Shown here in pieces: positions 28,401 to 40,249 of a stretch of DNA of 64,000 bases; within the stretch, counting starts at the first letter, position 1; every line of letters starts with the position of its first letter. The notes under the pieces were generated by a model, which ran no database searches, was not told where the DNA came from, and worked only from the letters and a program-made list of their open reading frames with translations. Location of the stretch: positions 55,528,597 through 55,592,596 of the forward strand of contig CM065303.1 in NCBI GenBank assembly GCA_032871835.1, written 5' to 3'. Made by a program: the position numbers and the translations under genes. The stretch is from Dipteronia dyeriana (Eukaryota; Streptophyta; Magnoliopsida; Sapindales; Sapindaceae).

Positions 28401-29137
28401 TATTTAACATCTCTTTGCATTAAGTAGGCATACCAACTCTTGATCTGTTGTTGATGTTGAATTATTGATTGTTTTAAAGAATTTGACAAAATTTCCTTTG
28501 GTTGAGTAGGCATACGAACTCTCAACCTAAGTAGAGATACATACAATTGGTAATTAAAACTAGCTATCTTGAATGGAATGGATGTGTTATGAGCATACCA
28601 ATCCAACAAATCCCGACTCAAAGAGTGGAAAGGATGGATTGTCAGCATAACAATCCAACCCATCCTAACCATCTTAAATCTATCTAGGCTTCATTAGTAA
28701 CTCTCTCTACACTCAGTTGAGCATACCAATCATTGCTGTGTGGTTAAGGTTAAGTGATTTTATATCACACCTAAAGATAGATTGAGCCCTACTAGACCGA
28801 ACTGGTTTTTAACTTGAAATGGATTGCCCATTATTTGTGTAATTATTGCGTTAACTCCCACATCACCCAATCATATCTTATCTCATCATTCCACATTCCT
28901 GTTAGCACTAATTGCGTTTAGATTAATTTAGTTGTTAGTTGTTAATTTTCCAAACAAATCAATACCCTACTTTAGTTACATTTTAGTACTAGAGTTTAGT
29001 TTGATCATAAATTTCCGCTATATCCTTGTGGACGATACTCAACTTGCCATTATATTGTTTTAGCAATTTTGAGCGCATTTTGGGATTTTACAAATTCTTT
29101 TGGCAAACATTTTTATACACCGAAAACGGCTTTGTCA
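25498..29137. mobile_element. Solo LTR with a second solo LTR nested inside
   Basis: Same family as 7371-8908: the start AGATCGTGCCAAAATTGTG matches TGATCGGACCAAAATTGTC with the first base mutated, and the end is CGGCTTTGTCA. AATAC lies on both sides (25493-25497 and 29138-29142), a perfect 5 bp duplication. Removing the nested LTR leaves about 1.62 kb, close to the 1.54 kb relative. Internal retrotransposon sequence is absent. Confidence 0.8.
26226..28243 (-). mobile_element. Nested solo LTR (2.0 kb)
   Basis: The plus strand starts TGATACTCAGC and ends ATGTACCTATCA. The flanks GTCTC (26221-26225) and GTCTT (28244-28248) match at 4 of 5 bases. On the - strand it begins TGATAGGTACATTTATGTAC, like the Gypsy LTR at 31849, which sets the orientation and family. 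It splits its host LTR between an ATGGGTC block and a TCTTCTCTC block that are adjacent in the uninterrupted relative at about 7960. Confidence 0.75.
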
Positions 29138-29290
29138 AATACCTTGAGTCTTCTTCTTATTTTAGTGTATGTGACTTGAATATATGTTGATAGAAGATAG
29201 AGTTTCAATTATAAGCTAGATTTTTCAAATTAGATACTTGAGTTTCTTCACTACTTTGGTTGAATTGTAAATTATAATTTCATAGGCTTG

Positions 29291-29819
29291 AATGTGAAGA
29301 AGAAAAGTAGAAATTATTTGTACATTATCATTTAAAGAAATGAATGGTGGATCAAAATAAAAAAAAATCAATATCTACTAAAAAAAAGCAGTATCAAAAG
29401 TGTTAGAATGCAAAAGCAAAGCCTAAAAGTAGAACAAAAATATATATTTTTGACTACGTTATTGCATTGTAGATGGTCATTAAAGTCTTTGATAAATATA
29501 TTTCAAGGATTATGTTATTGCATTGTAGATGGTAAGCAAAATCCTTGGTATGGTCTTAGGTTTTTGTTTTCATTTTTTCTATGAAAAGACTTAGCAGATC
29601 TCTTGGTGATGCTTGCTTGAGAGTGAAGTTTCATGTGCTCTATCTATGTTCTTAATGTTTAATTCTATTCATGAGATCCTTTGTATAAGAACTTCATTTT
29701 TATGATTGACTTAATTCATGACAAACCTTATTGGGGATTCAATTTGTAATGGGTAGCTTAGGCTTTTGATGGCAAGCTTCCAAGATCCCAGCGAGCTTTA
29801 AGAGATAGTTGACTTGTGC
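29291..29819. other. Unassigned repeat-like DNA
   Basis: AT-rich, with a short direct repeat of ATTGCATTGTAGATGGT (about 29461 and 29518). No gene or element end could be assigned. Confidence 0.3.
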
Positions 29820-31230
29820 CTAATTCTTATTGAAGAAATTTAGTTGCACACACTCATATTCCATATATGCAATTGTATTGACATGCATTTGTTGTTGCAC
29901 ACCTGCACACACTTACATGCATTTGAGTTGTTATGCATTTGTTTCTCATTGCTCATGTGTGCTTGGTGTGTTAATTTTTTATGTTTGATAATCCCTTGTC
30001 AGGGAACTGTACGGGTCATTGCGCACCTGCGCACCAATGTCCGGTGTCTCTCTGTCTAGTGATTTGCGTGACCTTATGCCCTGGTACTACGTGGGCCATT
30101 AAGCGGGTAGGCTACCCGAACAGTAACTTCGTAATAGCCTGGGTGTGATTTTCTGAGTCTCGGGTTTACACGTATGCACATGTTGTGAGCGGGTCCTACA
30201 AGTGCACTCCCCTATTTTTTAGGGGTTTTTTAGTCTTTTCATATAGCACCCTCTATATATTCATCTCTTTCTCTTCTTCTTCTCCACCTCTCCTGTATTT
30301 TTAGAAACCTTAAAGAGAGAAAGAGAGAATCTTGAGAGAGAAAGCTTAGTTAAGCTTCATTAACCCTCCTAACCCCAAAACCCATCTTTATATTTAATCT
30401 CTAGCATCATTCAAACCATGGGTCTTCTGTAGAACTATCATTCTTGCATATTTATTGTTTTAGCTTATCAAGACATATTATTTATTGCTTAGGTTAGTAA
30501 ATCTTCATATTTATTGTATATCAATTGAAGTTATGACATGTTTGAGGTTTGTTCATGATAGCTAAAATTTAGGTCATGCTTGCCATCTAGCTAAGTCTCT
30601 ATGCATTGCATTTAGTCATTGTTGTTTAGGACTAATTGATTGCATTTTGTTATTGCATTGTTTCCATTGCCATTGTATGACAACTTAAGTTGTTATGGCT
30701 TTGTTTGATAATTAGATTGTTAGATTTGCATCTCAACACCTAATTAAGCCTTTAGTGTTTTGCCTTGCATTAATTACATTTAGAATATTTCGTATATTCA
30801 CATAGGCTATTTATTGATCTCTTCTTGAGAGTTAAGTCTTGTGATTAAAAGGTGTAGTGCATAAGCAAGTGGAGTCTTGTAACCTATGTGTGGTTAGCAA
30901 GCATCGACCAAGAATCACTATAAAGGTCGGTTGGGTAATATTGGTGGGTTAGTAACCTTGAAGTGTGACTACGTGGTCAACTTAGGTTGTAAACATCATT
31001 ACAATAGTGGATTTGAGGATCGTAAGTAGCTAAGTGGTTAGCCTATGGTTTTTCCCCTTGTTGAAGGGTTTCCACGTAAAAATCTAGTGTTATTTATATT
31101 TTCGCACTTTACACTTGATTTTGTATGTTTGTTTTTGGGGTGAATTTTTTGAGTATTGACTAATCAAGACAAATCAGTAATTAACTTGATTAAAACCTAT
31201 TCACCCCCTCTAGGTTGTTTAGACATGCGT
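29820..31230 (+). mobile_element. Probable LTR (Copia-like), edges unresolved
   Basis: LTR-like layout on the + strand: a CCCTCTATATATTC TATA-type element near 30250, a pyrimidine-rich leader (CTCTTCTTCTTCTCC), and an end region with GTTTCCACGTAAA and CCTATTCACCCCCTCTAGG. The ACCTATTCACCCC motif also occurs near the end of the complete X LTR at 47537. No terminal duplication was found. Confidence 0.45.
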
Positions 31231-31259
31231 TAATTTATTTTCACTTTGCACGTATATGA

Positions 31260-31848
31260 GTGTCTTTCAAAATTACATGATATGCAAATATATTTTGATT
31301 TTCATGTACCTAAACTCCATTTTACATATGTTGATGAGTGTTATTGCCTAGGATTTGAGTGAAAATATGAATTGTTTCTTGTGAGAATTAAAGTCGAGGA
31401 GTATTTTAGCTCGGGCATTCGAGGTTTGTTGTTTTGTAAATCGAAAATATTTTTTGTATTAGCATACATGCATGATATGATGTATTGATTTATATGGTAT
31501 AATTTTAGTCTTAATACAGAGTTTTTAGCATGCATGTAGTTTTTTCTTAATATGTTTAAGGTGGCAACTCAACATTTTCCTTAGTAGAGTTGCGTTAGTG
31601 GGTACCATATTTGTAAAACTCTCAAGAGACTATAACTCCTCTAACTAGGGACACCTTAAGGTTTAAAGGCTTGTGGCATAAGCTAATTGCCATCGTGTTT
31701 CCTATGAAAGTTGACTAGCCTAGTTTTGACTTTTTATATGTTTTAGTGTGTTTAGTTTGCTTGTTTGTTTTTAGTTTTCTTGTTTTGTTTGTTTTTCATT
31801 TTTGTTTTACTCGAGGACGAGCAAAAGATTGGTTTGAGAGTATTTGAT
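31260..31848 (+). mobile_element. 3' end of a Ty3/Gypsy interior with polypurine tract
   Basis: The end reads ACTCGAGGACGAGCAAAAG, then GGTTTGAGAGTATTTGAT directly before the LTR start TGATAGG. A CGAGGACGAGCAAAG...GTTTGGGGG-type stretch directly before the 3' LTR is characteristic of many plant Gypsy elements. Here the purine tract is weakened by T. No pol coding sequence is left in the window. Confidence 0.6.
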
Positions 31849-33836
31849 TGATAGGTTTATGTACCTATTTTAGGTCCTCATTTCTTAGTTTTTGTGCTCA
31901 TTTTCGAGCGTTTTTGTATATATAACGTGTGTATAAGGCTTGTTTAGGTGAACACCCTTAAAATACGATGTTTGAGCTTAAAGTGAAGATTGGGAGGCAA
32001 AAACGAGGAAAAAGAGCTGAAATTGTGATGGCTTGTGAAGAATGTATAATTTATGAAAAGTCATGGAAGTCTAGTTTCCAGTGAATTTTACGGATACCGA
32101 TTCTGAGTTTTTTTAGAAGAAGTTATACCCATTTTAGTGACTGGTGCGCGAAGCTGGAAATTTCTATGAGATCATCTTGCAGAACAAGTCGTTGTAGGGT
32201 TCCTGGGATTTATGTGAGTTCCAAACTATGAGATCAAGTCGCAGAATAGGTCATAACAGGTTTATAGAGATTTCTATGAGTTCCAAACTTCTCGATGATG
32301 TCGCATAATTAAGTCGCAAGTCAGCTCCTGAAAATTCTACTAGTTGATTCTACGAGATGAAGTCGTAAGAGAGGTCGCAACTGTATTGTCAAGTTACAGG
32401 TCTTGGGGTTTTGAACGGGAAACATTGTCATTTCAGCCCGAATTTGTGCTCTAAACTTCAAACTTTGTAAATACCTTAGTTTGTTGGTCTTTAAATATAT
32501 GCACTCTTAAATAGAACCAACAAAAGATCCATCTCTTGTTCTTCAACACAAATCTAGAGAGAGAAAAACTTCAAAGGCTTCGATGGAAAACCTCTAAACC
32601 TTTATGGATGTCTCACCACCATCACCTATAAACTTCCTCAATCCATATTTAAAGTAGATCCAAGGAGAAAAGAGAGCAAAAAGTAAATGGAGATATTGGT
32701 TATCTATAAACTCTTTTCTTTGTTTTATTTTCTAATTCTTTGATGTGTAATCCTTAATAGGGAATATTTGTAAACCAATACTTGAGATTGTTATATATTG
32801 TATTTACTTTAAATTCGACTTGGATCTTGTTCTATTCTTTGTGCTTAATGCTATATATCTTTTTTCTTGTCATGTATGTTAGTAATTGAGTAGAAATCGA
32901 TTTGTTTTGCATAAGTGAGACCTTAGATTAATATAATGATGTAGCGTAACTTAGTATAAAGGTAGTCTCATTCTTGTTTTCTTGTTGGTGACGAAAGTGA
33001 ATTCATATGTATGGATCGATTAGAGTGAAAAAGTGGATCCGTGTTTCGGTTCGTTAATTGTGCATGGGTCTTGATTGTTAGCAATATTAAATGGATTAAA
33101 CTTGGTTTATGCATGTTATGCTAAATTAGGTTTTGGTCCAATGTTCTTATGCTAAATGGGTCTTTAGCTCTCACTCACTCTAATAGCACAGATGAGTGAC
33201 GGTTGAAGACAACATTGCTCTTCCACGGTGTTGGGAAGTGATTAGTTAATTTCGGTAATTTTCGTAGTCAAGAGAACGGACCCTTGAACTCGAGTTGAAT
33301 GGTTCTTAAATGTTAATAATCTATATGATTAACTTGTGTGTTTGGTGAACTTATGAACCTTGTGTGACCACTATCTTGCATCTCAACAAGATACATTTAT
33401 TTTCGTAGCTAGGGTGCTTTGCCTTTAGGAGTAGAATAATTTATATTGGGAGTAGTTTAATTTAGAAAGGCAAGCACCTAGTTACTTTTATGCCTAGTGT
33501 AGTCTAGTTTATTTTATTTGCATGCCCTCACACCATCCGCGTTAAGCAAACACCTCACACACACAATTCTCACCCCTTCCATGTTCTATTTACACTGCTT
33601 TAAATAATGCTTTAGCTAGAGATAGTTAGATGGAACCACTTTCTCATGGGAACGATACCCTTACTTGTGACAACTATACGAGTCGAATGATTCGTACACT
33701 TGCGAATGGTGAATACACTTGCACACCTAACGATACACATCATTTGCGTATGTCAAAAGATTTAAATTTAGTTCTACCTCGCTTGTGTACGAGTCAAAAG
33801 ACATGTATAACAGTAAACTAGTATAGCGTGAGATCA
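31849..33836 (+). mobile_element. Gypsy 3' LTR (2.0 kb)
   Basis: It begins TGATAGGTTTATGTACC and ends GTGAGATCA. It shares its start, TAGCTAGAGATAG, and GACGATACCCT/AACGATACCCT blocks with the nested solo LTR at 26226-28243 and has nearly the same length. The flanking 5-mers (TTGAT and AGGGT) differ, as expected for a 3' LTR still attached to its interior on the left and not for a solo LTR. Confidence 0.65.
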
Positions 33837-33861
33837 AGGGTGCGGTTTTGCAGGGAGGTAT

Positions 33862-35310
33862 GATTCATGGACCGTTTCGAGTAATTGTGTCTCCAACCAT
33901 AACTCACTTAGAGCTCTTAGAGTGAGAAATAGCCAAAGTCCAATTGACAACAAGAACATAGAACCAAAGCATCTTCTAATAAGGCAATTTATATGTTTCA
34001 ACCATTCTTCCTAGCTAATTAGCCAAGACTATGCCCAAAAAGGCTTTTCCAAAGACACAATCCTAATTCTAATTCACTTAAACCAATCCATACAAGTTAA
34101 TTTCGACCTTCCAGAGACATACACACACAAATGGGATATTTGATTACAACTACTCCTTCAATTAAGCTAATCTACTCCTAATTCCATTCATGAACACATA
34201 TCAATTTTCAATATCCATACAAAAGCATATCAATCAATTTAAAGCAACCAACACATGAATTGAGTACAAATTAGGTTTGCAAATATTTCCAAGTGCGGAT
34301 TACACATCTAGAAAACAAGATATACAAAGAGATGAGATAAAATAGATAACCCAAGTGGAGAACCCCTCCAAAATGTGCTAATCTTCTTTGATCCATGATT
34401 AGCTCAAAATTGGTCAAAAGCCACTCCTTTCTCCTTGTAATCTACTCTAAGATGAGTGGATGATGAGTATAAGGTGAGAAGGAGAAACATCCATGGAGGA
34501 AAACCTCCATGGATGCTCTTGGAAGCTCCTCTCTTTCTTTTTAGATGAAAAAGAAAAAGAAGAAATGAAGAGCTGCTGTAAAATTATGAAGATAAGAGAA
34601 GAAAAGGTATATCTATAGTGTGGAAGAGTTAGGGCATGTTTTTAGGGTGAAAGGATACATTTGTCCTCGCCAAGTTTCATGGAGAGTGAAATGGTCGCCA
34701 CACAACACGCCATGACTTCTATGAAGTTTGGCAGTGGTTAAGGCGAGTAGGTTTAGTCGCCATGCTAGTTGCCCTACATATTGGTGAAATTTCAGCTTCG
34801 CATCAATTACTCAAACATATACAACTTCCTCTAGAAAGCCCATAATTGCAATGTGTAAAATGTTCTAGAAACTAGACATATGAGGATTTCCTAATATTTG
34901 TTGATCTCAACGTAGTTCTATATGAGGAGGGAGTTATGACCTCCATAATTTGGATGTTCAACCCAAGCCTATACAATTTTAGCACATTTAAAAAGCTTCA
35001 AAAAAACAGAGGGGATTCTACCGCGGTCTCGGTGTAGAATTATGGATCGGTAACGGATCGACCATGAAACACGGTTGGGCTTAGATCACGCTACGGTATG
35101 TGTCAACAGTGAGGCGCGACACTCCACATACTTCCATTTATTCTTTTTTTTTGCTCATTTTGCCTCCCAAGCTTATCTTTAAGCGCATAACCATTTATAG
35201 GGAATATGTACCTACATTTGGCTTAACAAACACCATTATATACAATACACTCGAAAATGAGAACAAATGATAGGAAATTACCTGAAATCGGTATAGAAAT
35301 GGTATGATCA
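33862..35310 (-). mobile_element. Inverted, shortened LTR related to the Gypsy LTRs
   Basis: On the - strand it begins TGATCATACCATTTCTATAC, continues with a CAGGTAATTTCC block, and later matches the GATGTGTAATCC and GTTATCTAT blocks of the LTR at 31849. The part containing the ACGATACCC block is missing. A 130 bp unrelated, GC-richer insert lies at about 35010-35140. The left edge is uncertain. Confidence 0.5.
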
Positions 35311-35533
35311 CTCAATCATTTGCCATAATTTAGAGAACTATTTGTTCTGCATTTATATATTTCCCCTTTTAGAGGATGATCCTAGACATGTCAATCACGT
35401 GATGAACCACAAAAAGTAACCCCTGTAACACCACCACATTCTTAATTCCTCTAATACCATCCCCAACATCGGTACCCTACTCAACTCTGACAAAGGTATC
35501 ATCTGGACTACTAGGACAATCAATTAATCCTAC

Positions 35534-36009
35534 TCATTCGGATTCTATAGTTTCGGAATATGTAGTGTAGCACCCAAAATTATCGTACTTGAAAAACGAT
35601 GGTGGAATTTCATCTTGGTTTATCCCTAATTCAACTTTCGGCCAGTTACATCCACTATTAGATGTGAAATTGGTACCAATCGGAGGAGTTTTGTGTACAT
35701 GTCCATCTCTACCTCCATAAACTATCTTCACCATATCCATATAAATCTCCTTGATCAGTGTATCATCGTGAAACAGAAAATCATTATTATCGTCACGTTT
35801 CATGCAATATTTTGTCCAACGTGATTGTAACTTAATCACCCTATAAAAAATGATGTCATAAATATTATAGTCAATCCCACTCAATCCGTATGTCTTCTCC
35901 ACCAACTCATTGTAAGATAACTTGTTTTCCACCAACTCCTCAATAAGTTACCCATTGACATAATCTAAATTGTCCCATCGACCGATATAATTGATTGCTA
36001 GCCTAAAGC
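35534..36009 (-). pseudogene. Possible MULE transposase N-terminal fragment
   Basis: Read leftwards from about 36009: MKSFRLAINYIGRWDNLDYV, an in-frame stop, then LIEELVENKLSYNELVEKTY with a YDIIFYRVIKL-like stretch and a DDNNDFLFHDDTLIKEIYMD stretch. This pattern (a glycine/tryptophan start, a 'velsyxelv' helix, then an acidic segment) resembles the plant MuDR N-terminal region, but without a search that is a judgement. The catalytic DDE core is absent. The fragment is bounded by an LTR on one side and a CACTA-like terminus on the other. Confidence 0.45.
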
Positions 36010-36115
36010 TTTTCATAGTTCCTGAAGCAAATTAAATAAAAAAAAACAGTTCATAAAAACAAAATTGAAAGAAAAATAGTATTTCACATTTTCCGGGGAT
36101 ATATAACATAATTCG

Positions 36116-36380
36116 CACTACAACAAATATCACTTATAATAGCAGTAGAAAAATGATATCAAAAGTAAACAATAACATTTAGCTGCATGCCATGACATCC
36201 AGTGTGATTAAAAGTTTTACCTTTTCATATCATTATTTGTATGCTGTAAATTCAGTTTTTTTTAATGCTATAATTATTCTTTTATAGCATTAAGTGATGC
36301 TATATCATTATAAAAAATGTTATTATTGTAGTTATTATAACTTAAAAATGCTATTGTAATTGTTTCCAATATAAAAATTG
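36116..36380 (+). mobile_element. Candidate CACTA element terminus
   Basis: It starts CACTACAACAAATATCAC, matching the CACTACAA(C/G)AAA ends of plant CACTA transposons. It is followed by subterminal repeats of the form ATAATAGCA and TGCTATAA on both strands. The other terminus (TTTGTTGTAGTG) was not seen, so the element is partial or the match fortuitous. Confidence 0.4.
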
Positions 36381-36430
36381 TATATTTTTAATTTTTAATT
36401 AATTATTAATTTAAAACGTTTAACTGAACA

Positions 36431-36436
<6 letters not shown>

Positions 36437-36480
<44 letters not shown>
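36437..36480. repeat. (TA)n microsatellite
   Basis: About 22 uninterrupted TA units in AT-rich DNA to the right of the CACTA-like terminus. Confidence 0.95.
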
Positions 36481-36481
<1 letters not shown>

Positions 36482-36484
<3 letters not shown>

Positions 36485-37242
36485 ATTAAAGGAAAAAAAT
36501 ACAAACAATAAAGGAAAAAAAATATCAATATTTATTAATGAATCAAAATAATTATATGATTCACAAACCTATCTAACTTTCAAGCAATTTTTTATATACA
36601 AAAATTTGAATTTATTTTTATAAGAAAAAAATTACAAGAAGATGGTTTTTTTTAACTAACTACAATAACATGATCCATGATTGCTCCATCAATCTTCATG
36701 TTCTGCTTTTAATAAAACACATCAATCTTCAACTTCATAACCTGAAAGACATCAATAAAATAAAGTTATATTTAATAAAAAAACAAATAAACATATATGA
36801 ATTTACATATCCATTAAAATTATGAAATAGAGATTGTAGAAATTGTAACTAAAATGATCTAGGATGGAAACAAAATCAAATAACGAAACTAACAAATTAT
36901 ATAAACAAAAGGTCTCTTACCAAGAAATATAACTTCACAATGGAAGACTTATAATACTTCCATATGTAGATTCAGGCTATGGACACTACCACTCACTACT
37001 CTTGGTTCAATCCCTAGTGATATCCCCCGATCCATTAATCTCAGCAAGAGCATCTCCTGTTCAATATCTTGTAAATTATGAGATTATGTGGTGAGTGATG
37101 TGATTTTGACACCTCACGTGCTACACACATTTAGTAAGCCTACCATTACATTTTTAACAAAATAGTTTAATTAAATGCTACAATAAACATATTTCAATAT
37201 CAATTTGTTTATCATACAACAAAAAAATAAATTATTGGAATT
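36482..37242. other. AT-rich DNA, nothing recognised
   Basis: No ORF, RNA gene or element end is visible up to the LARD 5' LTR. Confidence 0.3.
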
Positions 37243-39096
37243 TGTTAAAAGCCTTTTTTGGAAGGGGTCCAAGGAAGAATTTTTCATCCGTCTGGTACTT
37301 GGTTGGGCCTACCCGGCAGAATCTAGATCGAGACCGGTACCTAGATACCGGGGATACTCGATACCATAGACCGATAAGAAGTCAACACCATATCCTACAT
37401 ACTACTAGTTATCAAGCAGAACCGGTGCCACACTACCTCCTACCTGGTACCTAGGTACCACGGTACCTCCTGCCTAGAACCTTGGTACCACGAAACCAGC
37501 CCGGTACCCGAGTACCGTAATACCACTTTAGGGTTCATTCGGGGTACGTATCCTACCTGCCCAGTAAAAAGAATGGTATCATAAAGATACTTACCATAAC
37601 AAGGCCAACAAAAACAGATTGGTACATTAAGGTACCTCTCCATAAGAATACATAGCTAGAACCATCTTTTCTCCTCCAGAAACGAAGAAGAGAAATTGAC
37701 TTCTCCTGTCATTTACAACTTCGTTAATGGAGAAAGTCAATCCTAATTTATTGGGACAATTAACCCCATTAATGGAAGATCAGTCAACTCTTTAACGGTC
37801 ATTCACAACGCCATTAATGAGTCAATTCTATCAATATCAAATCAGTGGTCCCTATGATTATGAATTAATTGGCTAAATTAATGGAGTGGGCAACAAGAAA
37901 GAGTCCAAAGAGGAAACAAACACATCCTTTTCAAGATATCCTCCACAAACCAATTCTTCAAGTCAACAGCATTAAACATAAAATCCCACCTAATAAGTTA
38001 GGAGATCAATCCAGAGATCTTCGCCTTGCATGCCAAGAATTAACCCGAACCACAACGTGTATAAATACACTGGTAAAAGCACATAGAAATGGGGGGATTC
38101 AATGCTAGATTTGAGGCCTATCTCACTGCTTATATACATGCCCAAATGGCACCCAGAGGATATCGACAAATCGACAAAAATAAGATTGTCAACAAAGAGA
38201 AAGGCACCTTGCCTGATTCTTCTTATATCACCATTGTAGTACTATCTCAACTACATGTATTACCTCTCCTAAGAATATATCGGGATTGGTTAACACTCAA
38301 TTATTATTGTAAGCTCTCCGGAGCGTCTACGTTGTACCATTTTTCCATTTTTGTAAGCTTCCAAGTGCACTCCTTAAATATATACATGGAAGGGTCTTTC
38401 TCCCTCCTCTGGATATTACCTCGGGATTTTTCAACATATGATCATTCGTAATGAATTTTCCCCCTTGGTCAGTCCATGTCTAGCAAAAGGCTTGTTTTTC
38501 TCATCTATCTCATGTATTATGCAAGTGCATATGTATGGAAGCTAGGTACCGACCCTGACGATCCTAACTCTTTTGTCCGCCTATTAGTATATCGTGCTAC
38601 CGCTTTAAAGGAGTTAAGAGAACCAAGACAATGTATTGGCCCCGATCGAAAGTACCTATAGGCGAGGAGTCGCTAACGGGTGGTTCTATCTTTCACGACC
38701 ATAGCTATATCAATCAGGGGCATCAATCATTCCTTCTTGCTTTCTATTTGAGACGGGAAACTACCGGGGAGTAGGGATCTTGCCACCTTGTATGCTATTT
38801 GGATTTAGGTCACCTAGAAAGGAGACCGAGTGCCAAGACTAAGATAACAGGACCAGGAAACCAGGACCAAGGATCAGGACCTGCCCTTCATTCCGGCAAA
38901 AGAACCTCAAGCGTCATGTTTCCTCTATATGCACGAAGCCCGACAGGCAGGAGGACTTGCCACCTACCTAGCTACACCATACTCTATATTCATACATGAC
39001 CACTATGGTACAAGGTATCTACCCCCGTAACCTAAAAGGTAACAGGTTAAGGGTGCTGATAAAAAATCCTCAACTAAAGTGAATTTTTGGTTAACA
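37243..39096 (+). mobile_element. 5' LTR of the LARD (1.85 kb)
   Basis: It starts TGTTAAAAGCC and ends GGTTAACA. Its first 400 bp carry seven GGTACC sites (at 37336, 37446, 37454, 37462, 37484, 37503 and 37631) and further GTAC cores. A TATA-like TATAAATACACTGG lies at about 38058. Near the end come tandem CCAGGACCAAGGATCAGGACC phrases. It aligns with the 3' LTR after removal of the nested solo LTR. Short ORFs here are artefacts. Confidence 0.85.
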
Positions 39097-39101
39097 CTTT
39101 T

Positions 39102-39118
39102 TGGCACCGTCTATGAGG
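39102..39118 (+). other. Primer-binding site of the LARD
   Basis: TGGCACCGTCTATGAGG begins 5 bases after the LTR end. It closely resembles TGGCGCCGTCTGTGGG, found just after the 5' LTR in many plant Gypsy elements. The priming tRNA is not assigned here. Confidence 0.7.
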
Positions 39119-39372
39119 AGTTTCCATACCTCTTTTAAATGCCTGTGAATTCACGTGTTTGTTTTGGAGCATATCAGTATAATGATTCGATCTTATACTT
39201 GTCTATATCATCTACGCACTACATGTTGTGCTCATTTTTCCATTTGAGAAGTTCTGTTTATTATGGAGCAAATATGGTTTGGATTCCTGGTGGAACTGAT
39301 CTACTATACTACCTCCATATAGCAAAGCTAGTCATCTATTGTTAGAGCTCCTTTATATCAGCTTCGCGCTTG

Positions 39373-39960
39373 GAGGGCTCTTCCACAATGGACCTACTCT
39401 GGTACCGTTAGAACTCCATTGCAGTAGAGTCACTTCTGTCTAGCTCCTTCATAGAAGACCTGCTCCGGTACCGTTAGAGCTCCAGTGCAGCAGAGCCGCA
39501 CCTGTCTAGCTCCTTTACAGAAGATCTGTTCCAATACCGTTAGAGGTATAGTGCAGCAGAGCTGCACCTGTCTAGCTCCTACACAGTAGACCTGCTCCGG
39601 TACCGTTAAAGCTCTAGTGCAACAGAGCCGCACCTGTCTAGCTCCTTTACAGCAGACCTACTTCGATACCGTTAGAGCTTCATTGCAGCAGAATCATACC
39701 TGTCTAACTCCTCCACAATAGACCTGCTCCGGTTTCGTTAGAACTCCAGTGCAACAGAGCCACACTTGTCTAGCTCCACTACATCAGATATGCTCCAGTA
39801 CGTCTAGAGCTCTTATACAATAGAGCTACACATTTCCTGCTTCTTTACAGTGGATTAGCTCTGTACCGGTATTTCTCCTCTACAACAGATCTGTTACGGT
39901 ACATCATGAGCTCATATATAGTAGAGCTACACATCTCCTGCTTTTTACATTAGATTTGCT
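39373..39960. repeat. 66 bp tandem array in the LARD interior
   Basis: About seven or more units. Consecutive unit starts at 39439 and 39505 are exactly 66 bp apart. Each unit carries TCTAGCTCC, a CTGCTCCGGTACCGTTAGAG core and CAGCAGAGCC. Divergence rises toward the right end (39780-39960), where units become irregular. Because 66 is a multiple of three, weak ORFs run through the array. Confidence 0.85.
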
Positions 39961-40249
39961 CTGTACCGGTATATCTCCTCTACACAAGATTCGCTACGCA
40001 ACCTCGCGTTTGAAAGGCTCCCCAACAACTGAACTGCTCCAATCTGTTGATAGCTCCTACATATTAGAGTTGCACCTCTCCTACTTTCTTACAACATACT
40101 CATTCTGTTACCAGTATATCACTTATCCAGTAGATCCACTGGATTTTTACATGTTCATACGGATCCTTTCAAGTCACCAGAAGCTCCTAGGTAGCAGCAG
40201 CAGGTCAACTCACGAATTCGAGAAGCCAACTCAGTTGTGTTGTCGTAGG

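Noticed and set aside
38089..38451. 120-codon ORF in the LARD LTR, with a similar ORF in the other LTR (44740-44982)
   Set aside because: The two versions differ by frame-breaking changes, lie in LTR DNA downstream of the TATA-like element, and show no known domain.
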